Shown here: piece after piece, positions 1 through 9,756 of the stretch
How positions within the stretch are numbered: position 1 is the stretch's first letter
Layout of the letters: every line of letters begins with the position of its first letter
Assembly (NCBI RefSeq): GCF_900155885.1
Contig: NZ_FTMB01000004.1
Coordinates: 1-64,000, forward strand
Direction of reading: 5' to 3'
DNA: 64,000 bases
Origin: Rhizobium sp. RU20A
GTDB lineage: Bacteria; Pseudomonadota; Alphaproteobacteria; Rhizobiales; Rhizobiaceae
Made by a program: the position numbers and the translations under genes
Notes under the pieces: generated by a model
Seen by the model: only the letters and a program-made list of their open reading frames with translations
What the model was told of the DNA's origin: nothing
Database searches by the model: none

Positions 1-218
1 TCCAAGAACCTTTCGGTTCCCGCAGACCACGCCGGCCACGTCTCTCTTTCTCTCTATCCAAACTTGTCAAAAAACAGACGGAACAAACCGTCAATCCCAG
101 GCAAAACCAAACCGTCGCCCCAATCACCTCAGGGCCAATCATGTCAGGTTTTCCGTGAAACCTTAGAAACGAAGAAGTCCGTCGCTAGCAGCGCCGCCGC
201 CCTCGTTCTGTGAGGCGG
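1..218 (-). other. 5' leader of an rRNA operon reading off the left edge
   Basis: Read on the minus strand, this stretch follows a strong promoter and contains features typical of rhizobial rrn leaders: a GC-rich start, a TTTTTTGACAA element resembling the boxA antitermination signal (about positions 63-76), a purine-rich GAGAGAAAGAGAG tract (about 44-56) and a short hairpin, GAACC-TTTC-GGTTC, at 6-19. The 16S gene itself would lie to the left, outside the window. No protein-coding gene is supported here. That this is an rrn leader is my recognition of the pattern; no rRNA sequence is visible. Confidence 0.65.
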
Positions 219-247
219 TTTCTACTCACCCCACCCCAACCTGTCAA
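219..247 (-). promoter_or_regulatory. rrn-type sigma-70 promoter, leftward
   Basis: On the minus strand a perfect -35 hexamer TTGACA (242-247) is followed after exactly 17 bases by the -10 hexamer TAGAAA (219-224) and a GC-rich discriminator. Spacing and sequence match rhizobial ribosomal RNA promoters. It drives the leader described to its left and points away from the protein genes of the window. Confidence 0.7.
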
Positions 248-494
248 CGCAAACATCTCAGAAAAATGACAGAAAATTGGAAGTGGTTGATTCTATTGTT
301 GTAATTCTAATCTTTATCGAATGGTCAAGATTTTTGACCGGCTTTTGGGCCCTTGGCTGCGCTGTTTCAGGCTCTCCGCACGCCTGTGGACCGGGATCGC
401 CACGCTTGGCGTGCCAACACCGCTCTCTCGTCTTGTCCGCCCCTTGGCCGCTGCGATATGGCTTTGGGTTCAATCCGCACATGAAGGTGATCCC

Positions 495-1436
495 ATGCTG
501 TATCTCGACGAAGCCCAGACCCGCGCAGCGCTCGCCTATCGTCCACTGATCGATGCGCTGGCTGCGATGTTTGGTGGCGACTGCGTCATGCCCGTGCGCC
601 ATCATCATGGCGTCGAGGTGCCCGGTGAGCCGGAAGCGACCCTTCTTCTGATGCCGGCCTGGGTGCCCGGTTCCTATATGGGGCTGAAGATGGTCTCGGT
701 CTTTCCAGGCAACGGCGCGCGCGGACTGCCAGCGGTTGCTGGCACCTATCTTCTGTCCGATGGCCGGACCGGTGCGCTTCTCGCCATTCTCGACGGCGGC
801 GAACTGACGGCGCGCCGCACGGCCGCGGCATCGGCCCTCGCCGGCCGCTATCTCGTGCGGGCGGGCGCGCGAAAGATGGTGATGGTCGGAGCCGGACGGC
901 TGGCTGCACATCTGGTCGCAGCCCATGCCGGCGAACATGCGCTGACCGACGTGGCAATCTGGGCGCGCGATCCCATAAAGGCCGAAGAGACGGCACGTTC
1001 GATTTCGCTCCACGGCGTAACCGTGACGGTCGCGACCGATCTCGAAGCGGCGGTTCGCGATGCCGACATCATCAGTGCGGCAACGCTCTCCACGACGCCG
1101 CTGATCCGGGGGGGCTGGCTGAAGCCCGGGGCCCATGTGGATCTCGTCGGCGCCTTCAAGCGGGACATGCGGGAAACGGACGATGCGGCGGTTGCGGCAA
1201 GCACGGTGTTTGTCGATACGCGCGACGGCGTCCTCGGCGAAGGCGGCGACATTCTGCAGGCGATCGCCAGCGGCGCGATCGACCGGACAGCGATTGCGGC
1301 CGAGCTGGCCGATCTCGTGACGAAGCGGCATGGCGGGCGGCGGGACGATCAGGAAATCACGCTCTTCAAGTCGGTCGGCGCGGCGCTCGAGGATCTCGCC
1401 GCTGCGATCCTCGCCTATGAGACCGTCAAGGGGTGA
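495..1436 (+). CDS. Ornithine cyclodeaminase / mu-crystallin family protein
   Basis: The 313-residue product belongs to the NAD(P)-dependent ornithine cyclodeaminase/mu-crystallin family. Members either deaminate ornithine to proline or reduce cyclic imines such as pyrroline-2-carboxylate. A Rossmann-type stretch VMVGAGRLAAH lies about 130 residues in, after the family-typical GELTARRTAAASALA, and EGGDILQAI follows near the C-terminus. I chose ATG 495 because AAGGTGA precedes it at 484-490 and because the reading frame upstream (from 321) encodes an arginine/leucine-rich stretch unlike the family. The stop lies 14 bases before hrpB, so the two may be cotranscribed. The substrate cannot be assigned from sequence. 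Confidence 0.82.
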   Translation: MLYLDEAQTRAALAYRPLIDALAAMFGGDCVMPVRHHHGVEVPGEPEATLLLMPAWVPGSYMGLKMVSVFPGNGARGLPAVAGTYLLSDGRTGALLAILDGGELTARRTAAASALAGRYLVRAGARKMVMVGAGRLAAHLVAAHAGEHALTDVAIWARDPIKAEETARSISLHGVTVTVATDLEAAVRDADIISAATLSTTPLIRGGWLKPGAHVDLVGAFKRDMRETDDAAVAASTVFVDTRDGVLGEGGDILQAIASGAIDRTAIAAELADLVTKRHGGRRDDQEITLFKSVGAALEDLAAAILAYETVKG

Positions 1437-1450
1437 CGGGGCAAGCACCG

Positions 1451-3949
1451 ATGTCGAGCAAGAGCCATGCGCGCCCTTCCCTGCCTGAGCTTCCCGTCAG
1501 TGCCGTGCTTGACGCTGTCGGCGAAGCGCTTGGCGCGCGGGGGCGAGCCGTTCTTTCCGCGCCGCCCGGCGCGGGCAAGACGACGCTGGTGCCCCTGCAT
1601 CTTCTGGACGCGGAGTGGCTGGGGGACCAGAAGATCATTCTCCTCGAGCCGCGCCGGCTGGCAGCACGGGCGGCTGCGGGGCGCATGGCATTGCTTCTGT
1701 CAGAAGCGATCGGCGAGACCGTCGGCTATCGCATGCGGCTCGACACGCGCGTTTCGGCGCGCACCCGCATCGAGGTGGTGACGGAAGGCGTCTTTGCGCG
1801 GATGATCCTCGACGACCCCGAGCTGTCGGGAATCGGCGCCGTCATTTTCGACGAATTCCACGAGCGCTCGCTGGACGGTGACTTCGGACTGGCGCTGGCG
1901 CTCGATGTGCAGAGCGCGCTCAGGGACGATCTCAGGATCCTCGTGATGTCGGCGACATTGGATGTGCAGCGCGTCTCGGCGCTTCTTGGACAGCCGCCGG
2001 TGATCGAAAGCCTGGGGCGCAGCCATCCGGTCGACATCCGTTACCGGGATCGCAGTGGCCTTGAGCGGATCGAGGATGCCGTGGCCAAGGCGATCATGGA
2101 TGCGCTGGACGAAGAGACCGGCTCCATCCTCGCCTTTCTTCCCGGGCGCGCGGAGATCGAGCGGGTGGCCGAGCGGCTTGCGACGCGCACCCGTGCCGGC
2201 GAGCAGGTCGTGCCGCTCTACGGCAATCTCGACATGAAGGCGCAGGATGCCGCCATCCGGCCGGCGGCACCGGGCACCCGCAAGATCGTGCTGGCGACCT
2301 CCATTGCGGAGACTTCGATCACCATCGACGGCGTCCGCATCGTCATCGATTCCGGCCTGCAACGGCTACCGGTGCACGAGGCGGCGACGGGGATCACGCG
2401 GCTGGAGACAGTTCGGGTGTCGCGCGCCTCGGCCGATCAGCGGGCGGGACGTGCCGGGCGAACGGAACCGGGTATCGCGATCCGCCTGTGGCATTCGGGA
2501 CAGACGGCGGCGATGCCCGCCCATACGCCGCCGGAGATTCTCGCGAGCGACCTTTCGTCCCTTGCACTCGACATGATAGCCTGGGGCGTCAACGATCCCT
2601 CCAGCCTCTCCTTCATCGATCCGCCCCCGGAAGCAGGCTGGGCGGAGGCGATTGCGCTGCTCAAGGCCCTCGGAGCGCTGACGCCGGACACCGCGCTGAC
2701 ACCCATGGGGCGGCGCATGCAGGATCTTGCGCTGCCGCCGCGTCTGGCAGCGATGGTGCTGTCTGCGCCGGCAGCTTCCTTGGAGGAGGCCTGCCTGCTG
2801 GCGACCCTGATCGGCGAGCAGGGCCTTGGCGGCACCACGCTTGATCTGGACGAACGATTGCAACGGGCCCGGCGCGAGGGCGGTGACCGGGCCGAGCGGG
2901 CAAGGGCGCTGGCTCGCCGCATGGCCGCCGACATCAGGGCGGAAAACCGCATGAGGCAGGCCACGGGTCCATCCTCGTCCCCAGCTGCCGGCGCCGGCGC
3001 GCTTCTTCTCCTTGCCTTTCCCGATCGGATCGCCCTGCAACGCGGCGGACGGGGCCGCTTCGTGATGGCAAATGGGCGCGGCGCGGAAATCGAGGAGACG
3101 GAGCGGCTGGCGGGTGCGGAGATGCTGGTGATTGCCGATCTCACGGGTCGGGCCGGGCGCCAGCGCATTCTCTCAGCCGCAGCCGTGTCGCGCAGCCTCG
3201 TGGAAGCGGAGCGGGCAGAGGCAATCACGACGGAGGATGTGGTAGAATTCGAGCCGGCAAGCCGCAGCGCGCGCGGGCGCCGCCAGCGGCGGCTGGGTGC
3301 CATCGTGCTCGACGAATCCCCCCTACCGAAGCCAAAGGGAGAGGCTGCGGCAGGCGCGCTTGTCGCCGGCATTCGCCAGATCGGGCTCGGGGCCCTGCCC
3401 TTCTCGCGGGAAATCGCGCAGCTGCGCGACCGGATCGCCTTTCTGCACCGCGCCGCACCGGATGGTTGGCCGGATGTGTCCGATACGGCGCTCATCGAAG
3501 AGCTCGAGACGTGGCTTGCCCCCTTCCTGCAGGATGTCACCGGGCTTGGCGACATCGGCGCATCCACCTTGCGGCAGGCGCTCGTCTCATTGCTGCCGCC
3601 CGGCGCCGAGCGGGAGCTCGAGCGGCAGGCACCGACGCATTTCGAAGCGCCGACCGGCCAACGCCATCCGATCCGCTATGACGGGGACGAGCCGGTGCTG
3701 GCGATCCGTGTGCAGGAGCTGTTCGGGCTGACACGGCATCCGGTCATTGCCGGCCGCATCCCGCTGCTGCTCGAACTTCTGTCGCCCGGCCAGAGGCCGA
3801 TCCAGATGACGCGGGATCTGCCGGGATTCTGGGCGGGATCCTGGAAGGATGTGCGTTCGGAGATGCGCGGGCGCTATCCCAAGCATCCCTGGCCGGACGA
3901 CCCGGCCCAGGCGGCACCCACCCATCGGGCCAAGCCGCGCGGCACTTGA
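1451..3949 (+). CDS. hrpB: ATP-dependent RNA helicase HrpB
   Basis: This 832-residue DEAH-box-like helicase has the HrpB layout. Motif I is APPGAGKTTLV near residue 38, motif II is DEFHERS, motif III is SATLD and motif VI is QRAGRAGRTEPG. A helicase-associated domain and the HrpB C-terminal domain follow. The length is normal for the family. HrpB is conserved in bacteria, but its role in RNA metabolism is poorly defined. The frame is open from a GTG at 1433 that overlaps the previous stop. I prefer ATG 1451 because GGGG at 1438-1441 is correctly spaced and the family N-terminus begins near LPELPVSAVLDA. Confidence 0.9.
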   Translation: MSSKSHARPSLPELPVSAVLDAVGEALGARGRAVLSAPPGAGKTTLVPLHLLDAEWLGDQKIILLEPRRLAARAAAGRMALLLSEAIGETVGYRMRLDTRVSARTRIEVVTEGVFARMILDDPELSGIGAVIFDEFHERSLDGDFGLALALDVQSALRDDLRILVMSATLDVQRVSALLGQPPVIESLGRSHPVDIRYRDRSGLERIEDAVAKAIMDALDEETGSILAFLPGRAEIERVAERLATRTRAGEQVVPLYGNLDMKAQDAAIRPAAPGTRKIVLATSIAETSITIDGVRIVIDSGLQRLPVHEAATGITRLETVRVSRASADQRAGRAGRTEPGIAIRLWHSGQTAAMPAHTPPEILASDLSSLALDMIAWGVNDPSSLSFIDPPPEAGWAEAIALLKALGALTPDTALTPMGRRMQDLALPPRLAAMVLSAPAASLEEACLLATLIGEQGLGGTTLDLDERLQRARREGGDRAERARALARRMAADIRAENRMRQATGPSSSPAAGAGALLLLAFPDRIALQRGGRGRFVMANGRGAEIEETERLAGAEMLVIADLTGRAGRQRILSAAAVSRSLVEAERAEAITTEDVVEFEPASRSARGRRQRRLGAIVLDESPLPKPKGEAAAGALVAGIRQIGLGALPFSREIAQLRDRIAFLHRAAPDGWPDVSDTALIEELETWLAPFLQDVTGLGDIGASTLRQALVSLLPPGAERELERQAPTHFEAPTGQRHPIRYDGDEPVLAIRVQELFGLTRHPVIAGRIPLLLELLSPGQRPIQMTRDLPGFWAGSWKDVRSEMRGRYPKHPWPDDPAQAAPTHRAKPRGT

Positions 3950-4069
3950 GGCTGGCGGGAGGCTCAGCGCCGACCGCCGCGTGACGGGGATGCGACAGCT
4001 CGCCCCTTTACGGACCGGCTGAAATCCCGCATGTCGGGGCCTGATCCTTGCCAAACGGGGAGACCGGCC

Positions 4070-5371
4070 ATGGCGTTTCTGGAGACGATCGGCGGGCGAA
4101 GCCGCGGGCGCACGCTTCGCCTGCAGACGCTCATCCGACTGCGCTGGCTGGCGGTGGCCGGCCAGACCGTGGCCGTGCTCTTCGTGCATCTGTGGCTGAG
4201 CTTTCCCCTGCCCGTCAGCGCCTGCGCGCTCTTGATCGGCGCGCTCGTCTGGCTGAACCTCTTCCTGACCTTCCGCTTTCCCTCCGCCCACCGGCTGAAG
4301 CCGGGCACAGCTTTTGCGCTTCTCCTGACCGATCTGGTACAGGTGACGGCGCTGCTCTTCATCACCGGCGGGCTTGCCAATCCCTTCGCGCCGCTTGTCT
4401 GCGTCCCGGTCATCATTTCCTCGGCGCTGCAGCCGAAGCCGCACAGCATCGTGCTGGCGTCGCTCGCCATCATCGGCGTGACAGCGCTGGCCTTCACCCC
4501 CTACCCGCTTCCCTGGTATCCCGGCACGGAACTCAAGATCCCCCTCGAACTGACGGCGGGCTCCTGGCTTTCGGTGGTCTGCACCACCGGATTTGCGGCC
4601 TTCTATACTTACCGCGTTTCTCTTGAAGCCAGCCAGCTCGCCGAAGCGCTGGCGGCGACGGAGCTGATCCTCGAACGGGAGAAGCATCTGTCGCAGCTCG
4701 ACGGGCTTGCGGCCGCGGCCGCGCATGAGCTCGGCACGCCGCTCGCCACGATCAGCGTCGTGGCACGCGAGATGGAGCGCGAACTGGGTGCCGATCCGCG
4801 CTACGGCGAGGATGTGCACCTCCTGCGCAGCCAGAGCGAGCGCTGCCGCGACATTCTGAGGCGGCTGACAACGCTGTCCTCGGAAAGCGAGGAACATATG
4901 CGCATCCTGCCACTGTCCTCGCTGATCGAGGAGGTGCTGGCACCGCATCGCGAATTCGGAATCCAAATCGAGGTGGTGGAGCGCGGAGACCGTGCCAGCG
5001 AACCGGTCGGGCTGCGCAATGCCGGCATTCTCTACGGTCTTGGCAACCTCATCGAGAACGCCGTCGACTATGCAGCCTCTAAGGTTTTGGTAACGGTGGA
5101 GCACGATCAGGAAATGGTGCGCGTGACCATCGAGGATGATGGGCCGGGCTTTGCGCCTGACATCCTGATCCGTATCGGTGACCCCTACGTAACAAAGCGG
5201 CAAAAGGACGACAGTGCCGGCGGGCTGGGCCTTGGCCTTTTCATCGCCAAGACGCTTCTTGAACGCTCCGGTGCACGCCTTGCCTTCGAAAACAAGATTG
5301 CAGGGGCCGGCGGAGCACAGGTCAGCATCCGCTGGCCGCGCGCTCTGATGGATAGCGGCCGACTTCTATGA
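4070..5371 (+). CDS. actS: Redox-responsive sensor histidine kinase ActS (RegB/PrrB type)
   Basis: The 433-residue inner-membrane kinase has about six hydrophobic segments in its first 180 residues, followed by a kinase core. Family hallmarks are all present: the quinone-binding motif GGLANPF (residues 100-106), the H-box AAAAHELGTPLATI with phospho-acceptor His219, and the redox-active cysteine in SERCRDIL (Cys259). An HATPase domain ends the protein. RegB/ActS kinases sense the respiratory redox state and phosphorylate ActR, which controls carbon fixation, respiration, nitrogen and acid-tolerance genes. ATG 4070 follows GGGGAGA (4057-4063); an in-frame ATG at 4031 lacks a good site. actR begins about 110 bases downstream. 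Confidence 0.92.
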   Translation: MAFLETIGGRSRGRTLRLQTLIRLRWLAVAGQTVAVLFVHLWLSFPLPVSACALLIGALVWLNLFLTFRFPSAHRLKPGTAFALLLTDLVQVTALLFITGGLANPFAPLVCVPVIISSALQPKPHSIVLASLAIIGVTALAFTPYPLPWYPGTELKIPLELTAGSWLSVVCTTGFAAFYTYRVSLEASQLAEALAATELILEREKHLSQLDGLAAAAAHELGTPLATISVVAREMERELGADPRYGEDVHLLRSQSERCRDILRRLTTLSSESEEHMRILPLSSLIEEVLAPHREFGIQIEVVERGDRASEPVGLRNAGILYGLGNLIENAVDYAASKVLVTVEHDQEMVRVTIEDDGPGFAPDILIRIGDPYVTKRQKDDSAGGLGLGLFIAKTLLERSGARLAFENKIAGAGGAQVSIRWPRALMDSGRLL

Positions 5372-5483
5372 GACGGCAGCAAGAATGCCAAGACCCGGCC
5401 TTTGGTTGCGCAGGACTGAAAGCATGGATACATCTCATCTTGCATATGAAGAAAGGCCCGCCGGACCACGGCGGAAGACAGCC

Positions 5484-6074
5484 ATGACCGACACGCCCAA
5501 CCATGCCACACACGATGCAACAGGCTCCGACCACGACGATCCGATCGGTGAAGACCGCTCCCTGCTGATCGTCGATGATGACGGTCCGTTTCTGCGGCGT
5601 ATTGCCCGTGCCATGGAAGCGCGTGGCTTTATCGTCGAGGCTGCCGAATCCGTGGCGGAGGGCATTGCACGCGCCAAGAGCAACCCGCCTCGTCATGCGG
5701 TGGTGGACCTGCGGCTGGGCGATGGCAGCGGGCTGGACGTGATCGAGGCGATCCGCGCGCGCCGCGACGACACGCGCATCATCATGCTGACCGGCTACGG
5801 GAATATTGCCACGGCGGTGAATGCGGTAAAGCTGGGCGCGATCGACTATCTGGCCAAGCCCGCGGATGCCGACGACGTCTATAACGCCCTTCTGCAGCGG
5901 ACCGGTGAGCGGCCGGAACTGCCGGAAAATCCCATGTCGGCCGACCGCGTGCGCTGGGAGCACATCCAGCGCGTCTATGAAATGTGCGAGCGCAACGTGT
6001 CGGAAACGGCACGGCGCCTGAACATGCATCGGCGCACCCTGCAGCGCATCCTTGCCAAGCGCGCGCCGAAGTAA
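5484..6074 (+). CDS. actR: Response regulator ActR (RegA/PrrA type)
   Basis: The 196-residue protein is the partner of ActS. The receiver domain (about residues 26-140) has the acidic DDD triad at 31-33, a phospho-acceptor Asp75 in VVDLRLGDGSG, and a conserved Lys in YLAKPADADD. A short linker leads to a Fis-type helix-turn-helix, SETARRLNMHRRTLQRIL, at the C-terminus, which RegA proteins keep almost unchanged. ATG 5484 is preceded by GGAAG at 5473-5477. The frame is open from 5385, but the extra 33 residues are not family-like. It acts as a cytoplasmic transcription factor for redox-responsive genes. Confidence 0.92.
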   Translation: MTDTPNHATHDATGSDHDDPIGEDRSLLIVDDDGPFLRRIARAMEARGFIVEAAESVAEGIARAKSNPPRHAVVDLRLGDGSGLDVIEAIRARRDDTRIIMLTGYGNIATAVNAVKLGAIDYLAKPADADDVYNALLQRTGERPELPENPMSADRVRWEHIQRVYEMCERNVSETARRLNMHRRTLQRILAKRAPK

Positions 6075-6089
6075 TCGCTTGGCCAGCGG

Positions 6090-6629
6090 CTATTCCTGAG
6101 CGGGGCTATCACGGTCGCCGGACAGGATGGAGGACAAGGCAGCGCGGTCGTGATCCGAGCGGCCGGCGGCCCATTCCGCCATCATCAGGCGCTGCGCCGC
6201 CACACGGGCAAACATCGTCACAATCTTCTTGCGGGTTGCCGGCGGCAACCGGTGCTCCGGTGCATCACGCAGAATGTGGGCCTCGTAACCGTCGGACAGG
6301 ATCAGCCCGCATTCCTCGGGAAAAAGGTCGGCGGGAACACCGGCATGGGTGGCGAAGAACAGCCGGTCGCAGTGGAGGCGATACTCCGGCCATTTTCGAT
6401 CCGTGCGGAAGTCCTCAACCGAGGTCTTGATCTCTATGATCCAGATTTCACCCTTCGGCGTCATCGTGATGAGGTCGGCGCGCCGGCCCGTCGGCAGCGT
6501 CAACTCCGGCAGAAGGGCATGGCGCGCTTCCGACAGGAGACGCTGCACGCCGCGGCGCACCATCAGTGCGCGCTCGGACTGGCGACCGTCGTTAAGGGGA
6601 TTGTCGCTGTGGACATTAAGGATAGTCAC
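6090..6629 (-). CDS. mmcB: MmcB-family DNA repair protein
   Basis: The 179-residue product resembles MmcB, an alphaproteobacterial protein linked to mitomycin C resistance and predicted to be a nuclease. ELTLPTGRRADLI, IWIIEIKTS and DFRTDRKWPEY form a PD-(D/E)XK-like arrangement (Asp, then EIK). I chose the GTG at 6629 because AAGGGAAA sits just upstream on this strand and family members begin near NPLNDGRQSERALMVRRGVQRLL. The frame is open further upstream to 6752. It converges with actR, with only 15 bases between the stops. The nuclease role is inferred from the motif. Confidence 0.82.
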   Translation of the reverse strand: MTILNVHSDNPLNDGRQSERALMVRRGVQRLLSEARHALLPELTLPTGRRADLITMTPKGEIWIIEIKTSVEDFRTDRKWPEYRLHCDRLFFATHAGVPADLFPEECGLILSDGYEAHILRDAPEHRLPPATRKKIVTMFARVAAQRLMMAEWAAGRSDHDRAALSSILSGDRDSPAQE

Positions 6630-6733
6630 GGCTTTCCCTTGCTGGGCAGGGGGCTTGTTGCAAAAAAGCAAGCCCGCTCGTTTTTGCGGCTTCGACATCG
6701 GCGGCATCCCCGCAATTCCTTGCATTCCGGGGG

Positions 6734-6748
6734 TTAATCGAAAATAAA
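6734..6748. promoter_or_regulatory. Possible CtrA-type box
   Basis: TTAA, seven bases, then TAAA: one mismatch from the CtrA consensus TTAA-N7-TTAA. It lies between the divergent mmcB and L,D-transpeptidase genes. A single near-match of eight defined bases is weak evidence. Confidence 0.2.
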
Positions 6749-6809
6749 CCATAATCGTCGAAGGTCGGGGCGATCCCGGACAGACTTCATCCTTCTTTAA
6801 GAGACACCC

Positions 6810-7484
6810 ATGCGCTTCCGCAATGCACTGCTCCTGTGCGGCCTGGCGGCCAGCATCTCCCTCGCCGGCTGCTCGACTTCATCCAACTCCTCCCCTTCCG
6901 TCGCTGACGGGCAGAAGATCGCCACGAACCAGATCTTCACCAGCAATTATGGCGCCGTTGAGGACCATGGCTACGCCCTGCCGGCGATCCCGATCAGCAA
7001 GGTGAACGAGAAGTACCACCGCCAGATCGTCGAATACCCGACCAGCGAACGTCCCGGCACGATCATCGTCAACACGCCCAACCGCTTCCTCTATTACGTT
7101 CTGCCGGGCGGCAAGGCCGTGCGCTACGGTATCGGCGTCGGCAAGCAGGGCTTTGCCTGGCAGGGCGAGGCCTACGTCGCCTGGAAGCAGGAATGGCCGA
7201 CCTGGCATCCGCCGAAGGAAATGGCCGCGCGCAAGCCGGAAGTGGCCAAGTACGTCGAGAAGGGCATGGAGCCGGGCATTCGCAACCCACTCGGTGCGCG
7301 CGCCATGTATCTCTTCAATGCCGAGGGCAAGGACACGCTGTTCCGCCTGCATGGCACGCCGGAATGGTCCTCGATCGGCACCGCCGCCTCTTCGGGCTGC
7401 ATCCGCCTGATGAACCAGGACATCATCGACCTCTATGCGCGCGTTCGCCCGGGTCGCAATACCAAGGTCATCGTCCAGCAGTAA
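6810..7484 (+). CDS. L,D-transpeptidase (YkuD) lipoprotein
   Basis: The 224-residue protein starts with a lipoprotein signal, with lipobox LAGC and Cys21 as the lipidated residue. A YkuD domain follows. The catalytic signature reads HGTPEWSSIGTAASSGCIRL, with the active-site His early and the nucleophilic Cys in SGCIRL near residue 200. Such enzymes make 3-3 cross-links in peptidoglycan or attach proteins to it; rhizobial cell walls are rich in these links and their genomes carry many paralogues. AAGAGA precedes the ATG, and a strong terminator follows. The exact substrate is not deducible. Confidence 0.88.
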   Translation: MRFRNALLLCGLAASISLAGCSTSSNSSPSVADGQKIATNQIFTSNYGAVEDHGYALPAIPISKVNEKYHRQIVEYPTSERPGTIIVNTPNRFLYYVLPGGKAVRYGIGVGKQGFAWQGEAYVAWKQEWPTWHPPKEMAARKPEVAKYVEKGMEPGIRNPLGARAMYLFNAEGKDTLFRLHGTPEWSSIGTAASSGCIRLMNQDIIDLYARVRPGRNTKVIVQQ

Positions 7485-7509
7485 GCGAACGATATCGCAG
7501 ACACGCAAA

Positions 7510-7541
7510 GGCCGCCTGGATCGCTTCCGGCGGCCTTTTTG
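7510..7541 (+). terminator. Rho-independent terminator after the L,D-transpeptidase gene
   Basis: GGCCGCC (7510-7516) pairs with GGCGGCC (7529-7535) and is followed by TTTTT at 7536-7540. It begins 26 bases past the stop. Confidence 0.8.
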
Positions 7542-7558
7542 TTTGTGCCCAAGCGAGA

Positions 7559-7582
7559 CGCCGGCGGGACGATCCGCCGGCG
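7559..7582 (-). terminator. Hairpin beyond glcB, possible terminator
   Basis: CGCCGGCGG (7559-7567) and CCGCCGGCG (7574-7582) form a perfect 9-bp stem with a 6-base loop, 15 bases past the glcB stop on the minus strand. The following T-run is poor (TCTCGCTT), so termination is likely but not certain. Confidence 0.45.
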
Positions 7583-7596
7583 CCTCTCATCCGGCT

Positions 7597-9756
7597 TCAG
7601 AGGGCGTGCTTTGCCTTGCGCTCCAGGCGCCGGCGGTGCAGGACCGGCTCGGTATAGCCATTGGGCTGCTCGCGTCCCTTCAAGACGAGTTCGAGCGCGG
7701 CCTGGAAGGCGACCGAATCCTTGAAATGGCCGGCCATGGGACGGTAGACCGCATCGCCGGCATTCTGGCCGTCGACGACGGCAGCCATGCGCTTCATGGT
7801 CTCGACGACCTGCGCCTCCGTCACGATGCCATGGTGCAGCCAGTTGGCCATGTGCTGGGCGGAGATGCGCAGCGTGGCGCGGTCTTCCATCAGGCCGACA
7901 TTGTTGATGTCGGGCACCTTGGAGCAGCCGACGCCCTGATCAATCCAGCGCACGACATAACCGAGGATCCCCTGTGCATTGTTGTCGAGCTCGCGCTGGA
8001 TTTCCTCCGGCGTCCAGTTCGGCCGCTCGGCGACCGGGACGGAGAGGATGTCGGCGAGCTTGGCGCGCGGGCGCGTCTTGAGCTCGGCCTGCACGGCGGC
8101 GACGTTGATCGCGTGGTAGTGGGTGGCATGCAACGTCGCGGCGGTGGGCGAGGGGACCCAGGCCGTGTTGGCGCCGGCCTTCGGGTGGGCGATCTTCTGT
8201 TCCAGCATCGCCGCCATCAGGTCGGGCATGGCCCACATGCCCTTGCCGATCTGCGCATGGCCGGAAAGGCCGCATTCGAGGCCCGTATCGACGTTCCAGT
8301 TTTCGTAGGCCGCAATCCAGGCGGCCTGCTTCATGTCGCCCTTGCGGATCATCGGGCCGGCTTCCATGGAGGTATGGATCTCGTCGCCGGTCCGGTCGAG
8401 GAAGCCGGTGTTGATGAAGACGACGCGCTCGCGGGCCTGCCGGATGCATTCCTTGAGGTTGACCGTGGTGCGGCGCTCCTCGTCCATGATGCCCATCTTG
8501 ATGGTGTTCTGCGCCATTCCGAGGGCCTCTTCGACGCGGGTGAAGATCTCGCAGGCAAAGGCTACCTCTTCCGGGCCGTGCATCTTCGGCTTGACGACAT
8601 ACATGGAGCCGGCGCGCGAATTCATCCGGCGACCGTTCGGCCCGATGTCATGCAGGGCGATGAGGCCGGTGATCATAGCATCCATGATTCCTTCCGGCAC
8701 ATCCTTGCCATCGGCGTCCTGAATGGCCGGATTGGTCATGAGGTGGCCGACATTGCGCACCAGCATCAGCGAGCGGCCGGGCAGGGTGACACCCTTGCCG
8801 TCCGGACCGGTGAGGGTCGGATCGCCGCTGAGCTTGCGGGTGAAGGTCTTGCCGTTCTTGGTGACTTCTTCCGTCAGGTCACCCTTCATCAGGCCGAGCC
8901 AGTTGCGATAGACGGTGACCTTGTCCTCGGCATCGACGGCGGCGACGGAATCCTCGCAGTCCATGATGGCGGTGATCGCCGATTCCAGCGCGACATCGGC
9001 GATCCCGGCCGGATCGTCCTTGCCGATCAGGCTGTCGGGATCGATGAAGACGAGCGTGTGCAAACCGTTGGTGCGGAAATAGAGGCGGTAGGCCGTGTCG
9101 CTTTCCCGCTTGAAGCCGACATATTGGCCGGGATCGGCAAGGCCGGTGCGGCCGGCGGCCGTATCGACAAAGAGCGCGCCATTTTCGAACTCGAAGCCCG
9201 TGGCGTCGGCCCACTTACCGCCAGCGAGCGGCAGACTCTTGTCGAGGAAGGACTTTGCCCAGGCGACAACGCGGGCGCCGCGTGCCGTGTCGTAGCCCTT
9301 GCCGGCGGGCAGGTCACCCAGCGCATCGGTGCCGTAGAGGGCGTCGTAGAGCGAACCCCAGCGCGCATTGGCGGCATTCAGCGCATACCGCGCATTCATG
9401 ACGGGCACGACCAGCTGCGGGCCGGCAATGGTGGCGATTTCCGCATCGACCTTGTCGGTGGACACGGTGAAAGCCGGCCCCTCGGGCAGGAGGTAGCCGA
9501 TCTCGCGCAGGAAGGCTTCGTAGGCGGCAAGGTCACTGGGCGCGCCGTTCTCGCGGTGCCAGGCATCGATCTGCGCCTGCAGATCATCACGACGCGCGAG
9601 AAGGGCGCGGTTCTTCGGCGAAAGATCCGCCACCAGCCGGCCGAAGACTTCGAAATAGGCCTCAGGATCCACGCCCGTGCCCGGAAGCGCCTCCGAGACA
9701 AGAAAATCATGGAGGGCTGCGTCAAACCGCAGACCGTGTTTTTCGATGGATGCCAT
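7597..9756 (-). CDS. glcB: Malate synthase G
   Basis: The 719-residue monomeric isozyme condenses glyoxylate with acetyl-CoA to give malate in the glyoxylate bypass. The length matches the family (about 720 residues), and the sequence is recognisable throughout, for example the central [16 protein letters not shown], the [23 protein letters not shown] stretch (Arg and Glu active-site region) and [24 protein letters not shown] 9756 (MASIEKHGL) has GGGAG six bases upstream; the frame extends six codons further without merit. Converges with the L,D-transpeptidase gene. The opposite strand carries a very long spurious open frame. Confidence 0.95.
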   Translation of the reverse strand: MASIEKHGLRFDAALHDFLVSEALPGTGVDPEAYFEVFGRLVADLSPKNRALLARRDDLQAQIDAWHRENGAPSDLAAYEAFLREIGYLLPEGPAFTVSTDKVDAEIATIAGPQLVVPVMNARYALNAANARWGSLYDALYGTDALGDLPAGKGYDTARGARVVAWAKSFLDKSLPLAGGKWADATGFEFENGALFVDTAAGRTGLADPGQYVGFKRESDTAYRLYFRTNGLHTLVFIDPDSLIGKDDPAGIADVALESAITAIMDCEDSVAAVDAEDKVTVYRNWLGLMKGDLTEEVTKNGKTFTRKLSGDPTLTGPDGKGVTLPGRSLMLVRNVGHLMTNPAIQDADGKDVPEGIMDAMITGLIALHDIGPNGRRMNSRAGSMYVVKPKMHGPEEVAFACEIFTRVEEALGMAQNTIKMGIMDEERRTTVNLKECIRQARERVVFINTGFLDRTGDEIHTSMEAGPMIRKGDMKQAAWIAAYENWNVDTGLECGLSGHAQIGKGMWAMPDLMAAMLEQKIAHPKAGANTAWVPSPTAATLHATHYHAINVAAVQAELKTRPRAKLADILSVPVAERPNWTPEEIQRELDNNAQGILGYVVRWIDQGVGCSKVPDINNVGLMEDRATLRISAQHMANWLHHGIVTEAQVVETMKRMAAVVDGQNAGDAVYRPMAGHFKDSVAFQAALELVLKGREQPNGYTEPVLHRRRLERKAKHAL

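Noticed and set aside
258-1448. A 396-codon open frame opposite the cyclodeaminase gene
   Set aside because: No domain and no ribosome-binding site; the plus-strand gene has family motifs.
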